7,101 nucleotides of DNA from Burkholderiaceae bacterium (GCA_023253905.1 JALREG010000415.1:1-7101); one strand, 5' to 3'. Positions 1 to 6,615 are shown, counted from the stretch's first letter. Program-made: numbers and translations. The notes: generated from the letters alone by a model not told the origin.

Positions 1-311
<311 letters not shown>

Positions 312-333
312 GGAACCCATTGCTACGCGGTGA

Positions 334-624
334 TTAACCCTCAACCACCGCCATGATGTCTTCCTCGCGCATGACGAGGAGCTCATCGCCCTCAACCTTG
401 ACGGTCTGGCCGCTGTATTTGCCGAACAGCACTTTGTCGCCGACTTTGACGCCGAGCGGGCGCACTTTACCGTCGTCACCGACCTTGCCGTTACCTACGG
501 CAAGGATTTCGCCCTGATCGGGCTTTTCGGCGGCCGAATCGGGGATCACGATACCCGAGGCGGTTTTGCGTTCGTTGTCCAGACGCTTGATGATCACGCG
601 ATCATGCAAAGGACGGAGTTTCAT
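334..624 (-). CDS. groES: Co-chaperonin GroES (10 kDa)
   Basis: GroES is the heptameric lid that binds GroEL in the presence of ATP and closes the folding chamber in the cytoplasm. The 96-residue product has the normal family length. It starts [16 protein letters not shown] and carries the mobile loop that contacts GroEL (about residues 16-33, [16 protein letters not shown]). The middle shows [10 protein letters not shown], followed by [19 protein letters not shown] and the C-terminal [15 protein letters not shown]. The start at 624-622 is supported by a Shine-Dalgarno AGGAG at 637-633, eight bases upstream. The gene is first in the groES-groEL operon, transcribed from the CIRCE promoter about 145 bases upstream. 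A perfect 12-base palindrome (GTTTCATGAAAC, 618-629) surrounds the start codon; its meaning is unknown and it may be chance. Confidence 0.98.
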   Translation of the reverse strand: MKLRPLHDRVIIKRLDNERKTASGIVIPDSAAEKPDQGEILAVGNGKVGDDGKVRPLGVKVGDKVLFGKYSGQTVKVEGDELLVMREEDIMAVVEG

Positions 625-769
625 GAAACAGGCTCCTGAGTTCTTGAAAACAAGGGGTTTTAAAAATGACCAGGCTGGCCGAGGCCAGGGTCGGGCGGGA
701 CAGGTGCTCCGGACAGACGTCCGTCAAACCCAATCATGATGACCGGTTGTTAGCACTCATCTCGCGCGA
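625..769 (-). promoter_or_regulatory. Long structured 5' leader of groES
   Basis: If transcription starts just after the -10 box at 781-776, the groES mRNA has a leader of about 140-145 bases with no obvious reading frame of interest. It contains several short inverted repeats. CGGAC/GTCCG lies at 710-714 and 719-723 with a 4-base loop. CTGGCC/GGCCAG lies at 675-680 and 683-688. CTTG/CAAG lies at 643-646 and 651-654, immediately upstream of the Shine-Dalgarno. The repeats are visible. That they regulate translation or mRNA stability with temperature is only a possibility. Confidence 0.35.
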
Positions 770-776
770 GTGCTAA
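750..776 (-). promoter_or_regulatory. CIRCE operator (HrcA binding site)
   Basis: This is a perfect match to the CIRCE inverted repeat: TTAGCACTC at 750-758, a 9-base spacer at 759-767 and GAGTGCTAA at 768-776. CIRCE is the operator for the heat-shock repressor HrcA, typically placed in front of groESL and dnaK operons. It lies between the -10 box and the groES leader, so bound HrcA would cover the transcription start. HrcA itself needs GroEL to fold, giving feedback control of the operon. The hrcA gene is not in this window. Confidence 0.96.
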
Positions 777-804
777 TTATAGGGCCGTTCCAGGCCATTT
801 CAAG
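776..804 (-). promoter_or_regulatory. groES-groEL promoter, sigma-70-like with possible sigma-32 reading
   Basis: On the minus strand a -35 box TTGAAA (803-798) and a perfect -10 box TATAAT (781-776) are separated by 16 bases. The last T of the -10 box is the first base of CIRCE. The same stretch can also be read as a heat-shock sigma-32 promoter: CTTGAAA (804-798), 13 bases, then CCCTATAA against the consensus CCCCATNT. The sigma-70 reading is the stronger; the sigma-32 reading is a partial match. Confidence 0.8.
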
Positions 805-839
805 TCCTGACCCGCTAGACAGGTCGGGTCCTGGGCTTG
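801..839. repeat. Imperfect dyad in the groES/dsbD divergent region
   Basis: A stem can be drawn from CAAGTCCTGACCCG (801-814) and CGGGTCCTGGGCTTG (825-839) around a 10-base loop. GACCCG/CGGGTC is perfect, CC/GG and CAAG/CTTG continue outward, and there is one G-T pair and one small bulge. It touches the -35 box of the groES promoter and lies upstream of dsbD on the other strand. It could be an operator or an RNA hairpin in an upstream transcript. No protein can be assigned to it. Confidence 0.4.
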
Positions 840-907
840 ATCACGGGCAAGCGCTGATCCGGAGGGTGGGATAATCGACAGGTATTGCGGCGTCCTGGCG
901 CCGCTGC

Positions 908-935
908 ACGCCCAACCCATCATGCCCAACCCATC
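908..935 (+). repeat. 14-bp tandem duplication across the dsbD start codon
   Basis: Two adjacent 14-base units (908-921 and 922-935) differ at a single base: the first begins ACGCCC and the second ATGCCC. The remaining twelve bases, GCCCAACCCATC, are identical. The dsbD start codon is the ATG that opens the second unit. The copy occupies the space where a Shine-Dalgarno would be expected, and none is visible there. Confidence 0.85.
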
Positions 936-3333
936 CGCTCTCGGTCGACCTGTCCGCGCACTGCTCCTGGCCGTCTGTGCTGCCCTGCTGATCCCTGCCG
1001 GCGCGGGGGCGGCACCGGTGCGCGTGGACGCGGTCGAGGTCGAACTGGTGGCGCCCGTCAATGCGCTTCGCGCGGGCCAGGCCGAGTGGGTGGGGCTTCG
1101 AATTCGTCACGATCCGCACTGGCACACCTATTGGCGCAATCCCGGCGACTCCGGGCTCGCGACCACGCTCGAGTGGCAGATGCCAACAGGGTTTTCGGCG
1201 GGTGCCTTGCAGTGGCCGGTCCCCTCGCGGTTTCTTATTGCGCCGCTTGCCAGCTATGGCTATGAGGATGATGTCGTACTGCCCGTGCAGCTTCAGGTCC
1301 CCGAGCAGGCGGCCGGCACGCGCGCGCGCTTCGAGGCCCGCGCCTCATGGCTGATGTGCAGAGACGTGTGCATCCCGGGTGAGGCCTCGCTCAGGATCGA
1401 CCTGCCCGTAGTGGCTGCGGGTGCCGAGGCGGGGCGATCGGTTCACGCGGCGCGCTTTGAACGAACGCTCGCGGCGCTCCCGACCGTGGCGCGTGAACTG
1501 CCGGTTGCGGTGGGGTCTGACTCGCTTTCGATCGGGCTTGACGCGCTCGCGCCCGAGCCGGTTCTGTCGACACCCAGGGTCGAGTTCTTTCCTTACGCCG
1601 AGATGGGCCTACAGCATGCGGCGCCGCAGCGCATCCATGCCGCGTCAGGCTCGCCTGACCGGCCGGCGCGGATCGAACTTGCGCTGAACGATGACGGAAA
1701 GTCCCAGGCCCGGAAGGATCCTGGCGAGGCGGCAAAAGCGCTCGGTGCCGGTGTCCTGGTGGTAGGCAATCAGGTGATTGAAGTCATTCCCCGCGCCGAG
1801 CCTTACACCGCCCCGGGCGTCGAACTCGCCCGGCTTGATGCGAAACCTGTCGTGCTGCCGCAGCAGGGCACGGGGGGGGCGGCGCGCGCTGGCGGGTCGG
1901 GTGGTGGGTTGTGGTCCGTCATCGGGCTGGGATCTTCAGGCGGGGCAATGTCCGGTGCCGCCAGCCCCGGTCCTGGTGCGGGGCCTCAGGCTGGCGGGGG
2001 CGCTCCCGCATCGGCAGGTCGCACGCTGGTGATGATGTTGCTGTTCGCGGCCTTAGGCGGACTCATTCTCAACCTGATGCCTTGCGTGTTCCCGGTCATC
2101 GGCCTCAAGGTGCTGGCGTTTGCCGAGCATGCGCATGACCCGCCAGCCGGGCGCCTTGTGCTGCCCGCGGGGCCTACGCATGGCGCGCGGCGCTCCGCGC
2201 TCGCCTTTGCTGCCGGTGTCGTCCTGTCGTTCCTGTTGCTCGGTCTCCTCATGCTTGCGCTCAAGGCAGCGGGCATGTCGGCGGGTTGGGGCTTTCAATT
2301 GCAATCGCCGGTGTTCGTGGCGGTGATGGCCCTCCTGTTCATTGCGATTGCACTGAACCTTGCGGGCCTCTTTGAGGTGGGCGTTGGCCTCACCCGTTTG
2401 GGCCGATTCGATTCCGCCGCACATGCCCTGCCCACCAGTTCGAGTCGGCTCCTCGCCAATTTCGGCTCGGGTGCGCTGGCGGTGCTGGTGGCAACGCCCT
2501 GCACGGCACCGTTCATGGCGTCAGCGCTGGGTTTTACGCTGTCGAGCAGCGCGCTTGAATCGCTTGCGGTGTTCGCCGCCATTGGATTCGGCATGGCGCT
2601 TCCCTACCTTCTGCTGGGTTGGTTTCCGGCCTGGCTGCGCTGGCTGCCGCGACCTGGGCGCTGGATGGAAAGCCTGCGACAGTTCCTGGCCTTTCCCATG
2701 CTCGCCACCTCGGCGTGGCTTGCCTGGGTGCTGGGTCAGCAGGCGGGCATCGATGCGGTGTTTGCCCTCGCGGTGGCGGCGGTGCTTCTTGGCTTGAGCG
2801 GCTGGCTGCTGGGTCGCTTCGTGCAGGCGCGAGGCTGGGCGCAGGCGCGGCTCGCGGCGCTTGCCGCGGTCGCGGCGCTTGCCGGGGCTGCATGGCTGGC
2901 GGTGCACTATGCGGCAGAGTCTCGCCCGCCGGCCCTGCGTTCGTCTGCTGATATGCCTTCTGGCGCGGTCAGCGAGGCCGGCGCCTGGGAGACCTGGACA
3001 CGGCAGCGCGTGCAGCAGGCGCTTGCCGACGGTCGCCCGGTATTCGTGGATTTCACCGCCGCCTGGTGCGTGAGCTGCCAGGCCAACAAAAAGCTCGTGC
3101 TCGAGCGTGAAGCGGTGGTTGCGCAGATGGCGCGTCACAACGTGCTGAGGCTGCGCGCCGACTGGACCCAGCGTGACCCGGCCATCACGGCCGAGCTCGC
3201 GAGTCACGGGCGTAATGGCGTGCCGCTTTACCTGCTCTACGACCCTGCCCGCCGAGCGCCGCGCGTACTGCCCGAACTCCTCACAGTGGGCGTCGTGACC
3301 GAGGCGCTCGGGGCGCTCTCGCCAAGGAAATAG
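922..3333 (+). CDS. dsbD: DsbD/ScsB-type transmembrane thiol:disulfide reductase
   Basis: Proteins of this family carry electrons from cytoplasmic thioredoxin across the inner membrane to periplasmic thiol partners such as DsbC-type isomerases or cytochrome c maturation proteins. The 803-residue product has a signal peptide (about 1-30, ending AGAGAA). A long periplasmic domain contains WLMCRDVCIPGEASL, with the cysteine pair C146/C150. A glycine/alanine-rich linker (about 316-365) follows. The membrane domain has about eight hydrophobic segments with the paired motifs LMPCVFP (C388) and ATPCTAPF (C527). A C-terminal thioredoxin domain has FTAAWCVSC (C716/C719). All three redox pairs are present, so it looks functional. 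It is much longer than E. coli DsbD (565 residues) because of the enlarged periplasmic region, which resembles ScsB-like members. The ATG at 922 is the only good start before the signal peptide but lacks a visible Shine-Dalgarno. It is divergent from groES and its redox partners are not in the window. Confidence 0.93.
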   Translation: MPNPSALGRPVRALLLAVCAALLIPAGAGAAPVRVDAVEVELVAPVNALRAGQAEWVGLRIRHDPHWHTYWRNPGDSGLATTLEWQMPTGFSAGALQWPVPSRFLIAPLASYGYEDDVVLPVQLQVPEQAAGTRARFEARASWLMCRDVCIPGEASLRIDLPVVAAGAEAGRSVHAARFERTLAALPTVARELPVAVGSDSLSIGLDALAPEPVLSTPRVEFFPYAEMGLQHAAPQRIHAASGSPDRPARIELALNDDGKSQARKDPGEAAKALGAGVLVVGNQVIEVIPRAEPYTAPGVELARLDAKPVVLPQQGTGGAARAGGSGGGLWSVIGLGSSGGAMSGAASPGPGAGPQAGGGAPASAGRTLVMMLLFAALGGLILNLMPCVFPVIGLKVLAFAEHAHDPPAGRLVLPAGPTHGARRSALAFAAGVVLSFLLLGLLMLALKAAGMSAGWGFQLQSPVFVAVMALLFIAIALNLAGLFEVGVGLTRLGRFDSAAHALPTSSSRLLANFGSGALAVLVATPCTAPFMASALGFTLSSSALESLAVFAAIGFGMALPYLLLGWFPAWLRWLPRPGRWMESLRQFLAFPMLATSAWLAWVLGQQAGIDAVFALAVAAVLLGLSGWLLGRFVQARGWAQARLAALAAVAALAGAAWLAVHYAAESRPPALRSSADMPSGAVSEAGAWETWTRQRVQQALADGRPVFVDFTAAWCVSCQANKKLVLEREAVVAQMARHNVLRLRADWTQRDPAITAELASHGRNGVPLYLLYDPARRAPRVLPELLTVGVVTEALGALSPRK

Positions 3334-3361
3334 CCGCAGCGCCTGGGGTGCAGCGCAGCGG

Positions 3362-3391
3362 CGTTCCTTGCCTTCGCGGAACGGTCGTTTT
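3362..3391 (+). terminator. Weak terminator-like hairpin after dsbD
   Basis: A 6-bp stem, CGTTCC (3362-3367) and GGAACG (3378-3383), with a 10-base loop is followed a few bases later by four T residues (3388-3391). It lies 28 bases beyond the dsbD stop, where a terminator is expected. The stem is short and the T-run poor, so it may be only a partial terminator. Confidence 0.3.
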
Positions 3392-3418
3392 GCTCAGCTG
3401 CGTATACCCGACTAGACT
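3390..3418 (+). promoter_or_regulatory. Probable promoter of the riboswitch-btuB-btuF transcript
   Basis: A -35-like TTGCTC (3390-3395) and a -10-like TAGACT (3413-3418) are separated by 17 bases. Transcription starting about seven bases downstream would begin at roughly 3425, exactly where the P1 stem of the cobalamin riboswitch starts. The individual boxes are imperfect; the spacing and the fit to the riboswitch boundary give the support. Confidence 0.5.
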
Positions 3419-3425
3419 TATCGGG

Positions 3426-3680
3426 CTTCGGTGCCTCACGTGGTGTCTTCACGTGGGGTTAAACGGGAAACAGGGAGCGCGTTGCGCTGCACGCGACAAG
3501 CCAACCTGTGCTGCCCCCGCAACGGTAAGCAGTGACGCGGTCCGGTAACGGGCCGCCGGTGTACCACGCAGCCACTGGGTGATCGCTTGGGCATTCAAGC
3601 CTGACGACTCCGGGAAGGCGGTCCACCGACCCTGAGCGTATGTCGCTCAGGACCATTGCCAGCCCGGATACCGGCCGAAG
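3426..3680 (+). ncRNA. Cobalamin (vitamin B12) riboswitch aptamer
   Basis: This leader RNA folds around cobalamin and lowers expression of the downstream uptake genes when the vitamin is plentiful. The closing P1 stem is CTTCGG (3426-3431) with CCGAAG (3675-3680). Next comes a 9-bp P2-like hairpin, CCTCACGTG (3434-3442) with CACGTGGGG (3450-3458). Conserved core segments follow in the right order: TTAAACGGGAAACAGGG (3459-3475), GCCCCCGCAACGGTAA (3513-3528), GCCACTGGG (3571-3579) and CGGGAAGGCGG (3611-3621). The B12 box AGCCCGGATACCGGCC (3661-3676) resembles the one upstream of E. coli btuB. A peripheral 8-bp hairpin lies at 3631-3651. Its place directly upstream of btuB fits the assignment. 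Confidence 0.96.
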
Positions 3681-3684
3681 AGGC

Positions 3685-3709
3685 GGACCCGCGTTTTTCG
3701 CGCGGGTTC
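3685..3709 (+). promoter_or_regulatory. GC-rich hairpin after the aptamer (expression platform candidate)
   Basis: GGACCCGCG (3685-3693) pairs with CGCGGGTTC (3701-3709) over nine positions including one G-T pair, with a 7-base loop containing five T residues. It begins five bases after the aptamer's P1 stem. Only a broken T stretch follows (ATTTC), so it is not a textbook terminator. Its 3' arm contains GCGGG (3702-3706), complementary to CCCGC in the conserved C-rich loop of the aptamer (3516-3520). It could therefore take part in the aptamer-regulatory domain contact known for this riboswitch class. Confidence 0.5.
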
Positions 3710-3724
3710 ATTTCACGAACCGGA

Positions 3725-3741
3725 TCCCGCGGTGGGCGGGA
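3725..3741 (+). promoter_or_regulatory. Hairpin just upstream of the btuB ribosome binding site
   Basis: TCCCGC (3725-3730) and GCGGGA (3736-3741) form a perfect 6-bp stem with a 5-base loop. Its 3' arm overlaps the purine-rich GGAGGG (3739-3744), and it ends six bases before the main Shine-Dalgarno. The 3' arm also contains GCGGG, complementary to aptamer loop bases CCCGC (3516-3520). A role in controlling access of ribosomes is plausible but inferred. Confidence 0.4.
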
Positions 3742-3746
3742 GGGTT

Positions 3747-3751
3747 GGAGG
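3747..3751 (+). promoter_or_regulatory. btuB Shine-Dalgarno
   Basis: GGAGG lies four bases before the ATG at 3756. It supports that ATG over the in-frame GTG at 3732, which falls inside a hairpin, and over the ATG at 3816. The spacing is somewhat short; the upstream GGAGGG at 3739-3744 is an alternative with an 11-base spacing. Confidence 0.6.
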
Positions 3752-3755
3752 TTTC

Positions 3756-5630
3756 ATGTTTTCCATTTCCTTTGGGCGGAAGCCCTGTTTCTTGCCGTCC
3801 CGGCGTGTCGCAGGCATGTCCGGACTGATGTGCGCCTTGCTGGCGCTAACCCAGGTGGCTATCGCGCAGCGCCTCGATGATGTGGTGGTGACCGCAACCC
3901 GCTCGGATCAAACGGTTCAGCGCGCGCTTGCCGACGTGGTGGTGATTGACTCGGCAAGGATCCGCGATTCAGCTGGCTCGTCGCTGGCAGAGTTGCTTCG
4001 ATCGAGCGCGGGGATTGAAATTTCGCAGCAGGGAGGCGTTGGCGCCATTACCGGACTGTTTGTACGCGGTTCTAAAACTGCCCAGACCGTTGTTCTGATC
4101 GATGGGGTTCGCATTGAAGATCCCATCACAGGCATTGCACCGATCGAGTTTTTGCCTCTGTCGGCCATCGAACGGATCGAGGTCGTGCGTGGGCCCGCGG
4201 CTGCATTTTATGGATCGGGCGCAATCGGTGGCGTAATCCAGATTTTTACGCGCGAAACCCGCGGGGCGGTGCGGCCGGAGGTCTATGTGGTGGGCGGCTC
4301 GCGAGGCACTGCTCAACTCCAGGCGCGGATATCCGGTGGCGATGCGAACTCGCGTTACACGCTCGCCGGCACGCGCGACACCACGCGCGGGTTCGACGTC
4401 ACGCGGCAAGGCAGTACCAGCCGTCAGATCGACGATGATGGCAATCGCCAGACCAGTTTCACCGGGCTCCTGACTCATCGCCTTACAAGCGACCTGCAGG
4501 TGGGTGCCCAGTTCCTGTCGACGGCAGGCCGGGGAGAATACGACTCCAGCTTTGGTACACCCGCAGACAGTTTTGTTGATTTTCGTACCCGGGTCGCTTC
4601 GTTGTTTGCGCGTGCGCAGTTCAACTCAAGCTGGGATACTGAACTGCGGCTTGGCAACAGCGCGTATGACTATAGCTACGGCGCTTATTTTGCGCCGCGC
4701 ACTGAAGCAAATTCGGTGGGATGGCAAAACACGTTTGCGGTTCGCGACAAGCTCAGGCTGTTGTTTGGGGGTGATCACCGCCGTCAGCAAATAGAAGGGC
4801 CCGGCATCAACACTGGCGGTGATCCTCCGTATGCCCGGACCAACCGTTCGCATGTCTCCGCTTACGGGGGATTTGAGGTTGAGCGCGATATTCACCACTG
4901 GCGTCTGGTGGCGCGCAATGACCGTGTGACCGGATTCGAGGGCGAAAGCACTGCGCTTGTCGCCTGGGGTGTCCGGCCTGAGCCAGGGTGGCTCGTGCGT
5001 GCCTCGGCTGGCTCGGCATTCAGGGTGCCAACCTTCCAGGATATGTTTTATCCGTACGGCGCGAACCCCTTGTTGCGCCCCGAGCGCTCCATGGGACATG
5101 AGCTTGCACTCGAGCGCAGTGGCGCGGAGCGTTATGCCCGCGCCATCCTGTTCCAGAGTCGTATTCGTGATGCGATCGAACTGGATGCGAACTACGTGCC
5201 GCAGAACCTGCCCGTGGCTAAGGTGTTGGGCATCACAGGGGAGGCGGGGGTACAGCTCGGCGACTGGCGCTTTCGTGCCAGTGTCACTCGGCAGCAGCCA
5301 ACCGGCGAGAAGATTGAGGCTGGAGCAATCGTTGAGGGGCCGCTCGCCCGACGGTCTCGCGCGTTTGGAAGCGTTGGCGCTGACTGGAAATCTGGGCCCT
5401 GGCGAAGTGGCGTTGATCTCATCGGGCAGTCCTCACGGTTCGATACCCGCGGCCAGACACTGGGGGGGTATGCCCTCGTGGATGTGTGGGGGAGCCGGCG
5501 CTTGACCGACGAGGTCTCGTTGACGTGGCGTCTTGCCAATGCCACCGACCGCCAGTATGAGACCGCCTGGGGCTATCGATCCACGCCCCGAACCGTGTTG
5601 CTGGGCATGAGGTATGTGCCCAGACTCTGA
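3756..5630 (+). CDS. btuB: TonB-dependent vitamin B12 receptor BtuB
   Basis: BtuB is the outer-membrane barrel that binds cobalamin and moves it into the periplasm using energy from TonB-ExbB-ExbD. From the ATG at 3756 the product is 624 residues, close to E. coli BtuB (614). A signal peptide ends near VAIA-Q (about 37/38). It is followed at once by a Ton box, LDDVVVTATR (about 40-49), like DTLVVTANR in E. coli. The plug domain shows SSLAELLRSSAGIEIS, LFVRGSKTAQTVVLIDGVRI and the hallmark IERIEVVRGPAAAFYGSGAIGGVIQIFTR. The rest has the alternating pattern of a barrel, with the late motifs FRVPTFQDMFYPYGANPLLRPE and DRQYETAWGYRSTPRTVLLGMRYV. The cobalamin riboswitch upstream makes B12 the likely substrate. 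The protein ends in Leu rather than the aromatic residue usual for barrels, with Tyr four residues from the end. Its 3' end overlaps btuF by 17 bases. Confidence 0.93.
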   Translation: MFSISFGRKPCFLPSRRVAGMSGLMCALLALTQVAIAQRLDDVVVTATRSDQTVQRALADVVVIDSARIRDSAGSSLAELLRSSAGIEISQQGGVGAITGLFVRGSKTAQTVVLIDGVRIEDPITGIAPIEFLPLSAIERIEVVRGPAAAFYGSGAIGGVIQIFTRETRGAVRPEVYVVGGSRGTAQLQARISGGDANSRYTLAGTRDTTRGFDVTRQGSTSRQIDDDGNRQTSFTGLLTHRLTSDLQVGAQFLSTAGRGEYDSSFGTPADSFVDFRTRVASLFARAQFNSSWDTELRLGNSAYDYSYGAYFAPRTEANSVGWQNTFAVRDKLRLLFGGDHRRQQIEGPGINTGGDPPYARTNRSHVSAYGGFEVERDIHHWRLVARNDRVTGFEGESTALVAWGVRPEPGWLVRASAGSAFRVPTFQDMFYPYGANPLLRPERSMGHELALERSGAERYARAILFQSRIRDAIELDANYVPQNLPVAKVLGITGEAGVQLGDWRFRASVTRQQPTGEKIEAGAIVEGPLARRSRAFGSVGADWKSGPWRSGVDLIGQSSRFDTRGQTLGGYALVDVWGSRRLTDEVSLTWRLANATDRQYETAWGYRSTPRTVLLGMRYVPRL

Positions 5631-6585
5631 CAGTCGCCCTGCTGCACGCACGCTCTGTGGCGCGACCGCTAGCCTGCGCGCCGGTGCCTTGATCATGTTG
5701 GTTGCGGTACTGGCCGGGCTGGCGGGCGTCCGTGAAGGACGAGCCAGTGCGGAGCGCGAAGATGCCCCCGGCGCGCTCGGGTTTCAGGATGACCGGGGAC
5801 GGCGGGTGGCGAGGGCGGCGCCTGCGCGCCGCATCGTCGCCCTCGCGCCGCATCTGACCGACCTGGTGGTCAGCCTCGGTGCTCCCGATCGCCTGATCGC
5901 GGTGGACCGCCACAGCGATGCGCCGCAGGTGAGCGCCGCGTTGCCGCGTCTCGCGTCGTATCCGGCGATCGACCCTGAACGGGTCGCTTCGCTCAAACCG
6001 GATCTGGTCCTGCTTTGGGGGGAGGGGCTCGCCGCGGGGACGCTCGCCCGGCTGGAGGCGCTCGGGCTCAGGGTATTTGTATCGCAGCCTCGGACCCTTG
6101 ATGACGTGGCGAGCTCGCTCGAGCGAATCGGCGCGCTGATCGACACCGCATCGGATCCGGAGGCGATCGCTGCCTCGTTTCGCACGCGGGCGGCCGCGCT
6201 CACGGTGAGTCATGCGCGAACGCCTGAGATACCGGTCTTCGTTCAGCTGTGGGAGGTGCCGCTCATTACACTGGGATCGCGCTCCGTCATGGCGGACGCC
6301 ATGCACCGGTGCGGGGTTCGTAATGTGTTTGCTGCAAGCGACGCGGGGTCTCAGCGTGTCTCGCCGGAAGCCGTGCTTGCAGCGGCACCGCAGCTCATCC
6401 TGTCGACGGTTCAGGGATCAACCGATTCGCGCTGGCGACAGCTGGGGCTGGTGGGAACGCATCCCGGCTCTGCACGCTTTGTCCGACTGGAGGAGCCGGC
6501 GCTTGAACGGCCTTCGCCGCCAGTGCTCGAGTCGCTCGCTCGGGTCTGTGCGTTGATTGATGCGGCCGTGCCGCGCGCGCGTTGA
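5614..6585 (+). CDS. btuF: Periplasmic cobalamin-binding protein BtuF
   Basis: BtuF captures cobalamin in the periplasm after BtuB and delivers it to the BtuCD ABC importer. The 323-residue product has a signal sequence (hydrophobic stretch about 24-38, likely cleavage after RASA near 46). The fold is that of a class III binding protein (Peripla_BP_2 family). Motifs are RRIVALAPHLTDLVVSLGA, RLIAVDRHSD, PAIDPERVASLKPDLVLLWG and LEALGLRVFVSQPRTLDDV. The second lobe has VFVQLWEVPLITLGSRSVM and ends with ERPSPPVLESLARVCALID. This last stretch resembles ERASPRIILAAQQLCNAL of E. coli BtuF. Cys233 and Cys312 fall where E. coli BtuF appears to have its cysteine pair. The start at 5614 overlaps btuB and lacks a well-spaced Shine-Dalgarno, suggesting translational coupling. 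An in-frame ATG at 5695 is an alternative but would leave a very short signal n-region. No btuC or btuD follows; another corrinoid as ligand cannot be excluded. Confidence 0.87.
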   Translation: MCPDSDSRPAARTLCGATASLRAGALIMLVAVLAGLAGVREGRASAEREDAPGALGFQDDRGRRVARAAPARRIVALAPHLTDLVVSLGAPDRLIAVDRHSDAPQVSAALPRLASYPAIDPERVASLKPDLVLLWGEGLAAGTLARLEALGLRVFVSQPRTLDDVASSLERIGALIDTASDPEAIAASFRTRAAALTVSHARTPEIPVFVQLWEVPLITLGSRSVMADAMHRCGVRNVFAASDAGSQRVSPEAVLAAAPQLILSTVQGSTDSRWRQLGLVGTHPGSARFVRLEEPALERPSPPVLESLARVCALIDAAVPRAR

Positions 6586-6615
6586 TGTCCGTGCGTTTCC
6601 GATGATGGGCGGGGG

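Noticed and set aside
870..875. GATAAT as a -10 box for dsbD
   Set aside because: It resembles a -10 box and is on the right strand, but no -35 box sits at 16-18 bp; the nearest TTGATC (837-842) is 27 bp away. Too weak to list as a promoter.
2521..3207. A 228-codon open frame on the minus strand inside dsbD
   Set aside because: It is antisense to the clearly coding dsbD membrane and thioredoxin region, rich in Arg, Pro and Gln, and has no recognisable motif; it is a product of high GC content.
3732..3755. GTG at 3732 as an upstream start for btuB
   Set aside because: It lies inside the 3725-3741 hairpin with no ribosome binding site; the ATG at 3756 has GGAGG just upstream and gives a sensible signal peptide.
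3969..4478. A 169-codon minus-strand open frame inside btuB
   Set aside because: It is antisense to the conserved plug domain and has no family features.
5462..5468. G7 tract in btuB as a phase-variation site
   Set aside because: It is shorter than the dsbD tract, and runs of this size are expected in GC-rich coding DNA.
5419..6306. A 295-codon open frame on the minus strand across btuB and btuF
   Set aside because: It runs antisense to two well-supported genes, has an Arg-rich composition with no domain, and crosses their boundary.
6586..6615. A shared bidirectional terminator between btuF and exbD
   Set aside because: I looked for an inverted repeat with flanking T/A runs in the 30-bp gap and found none.
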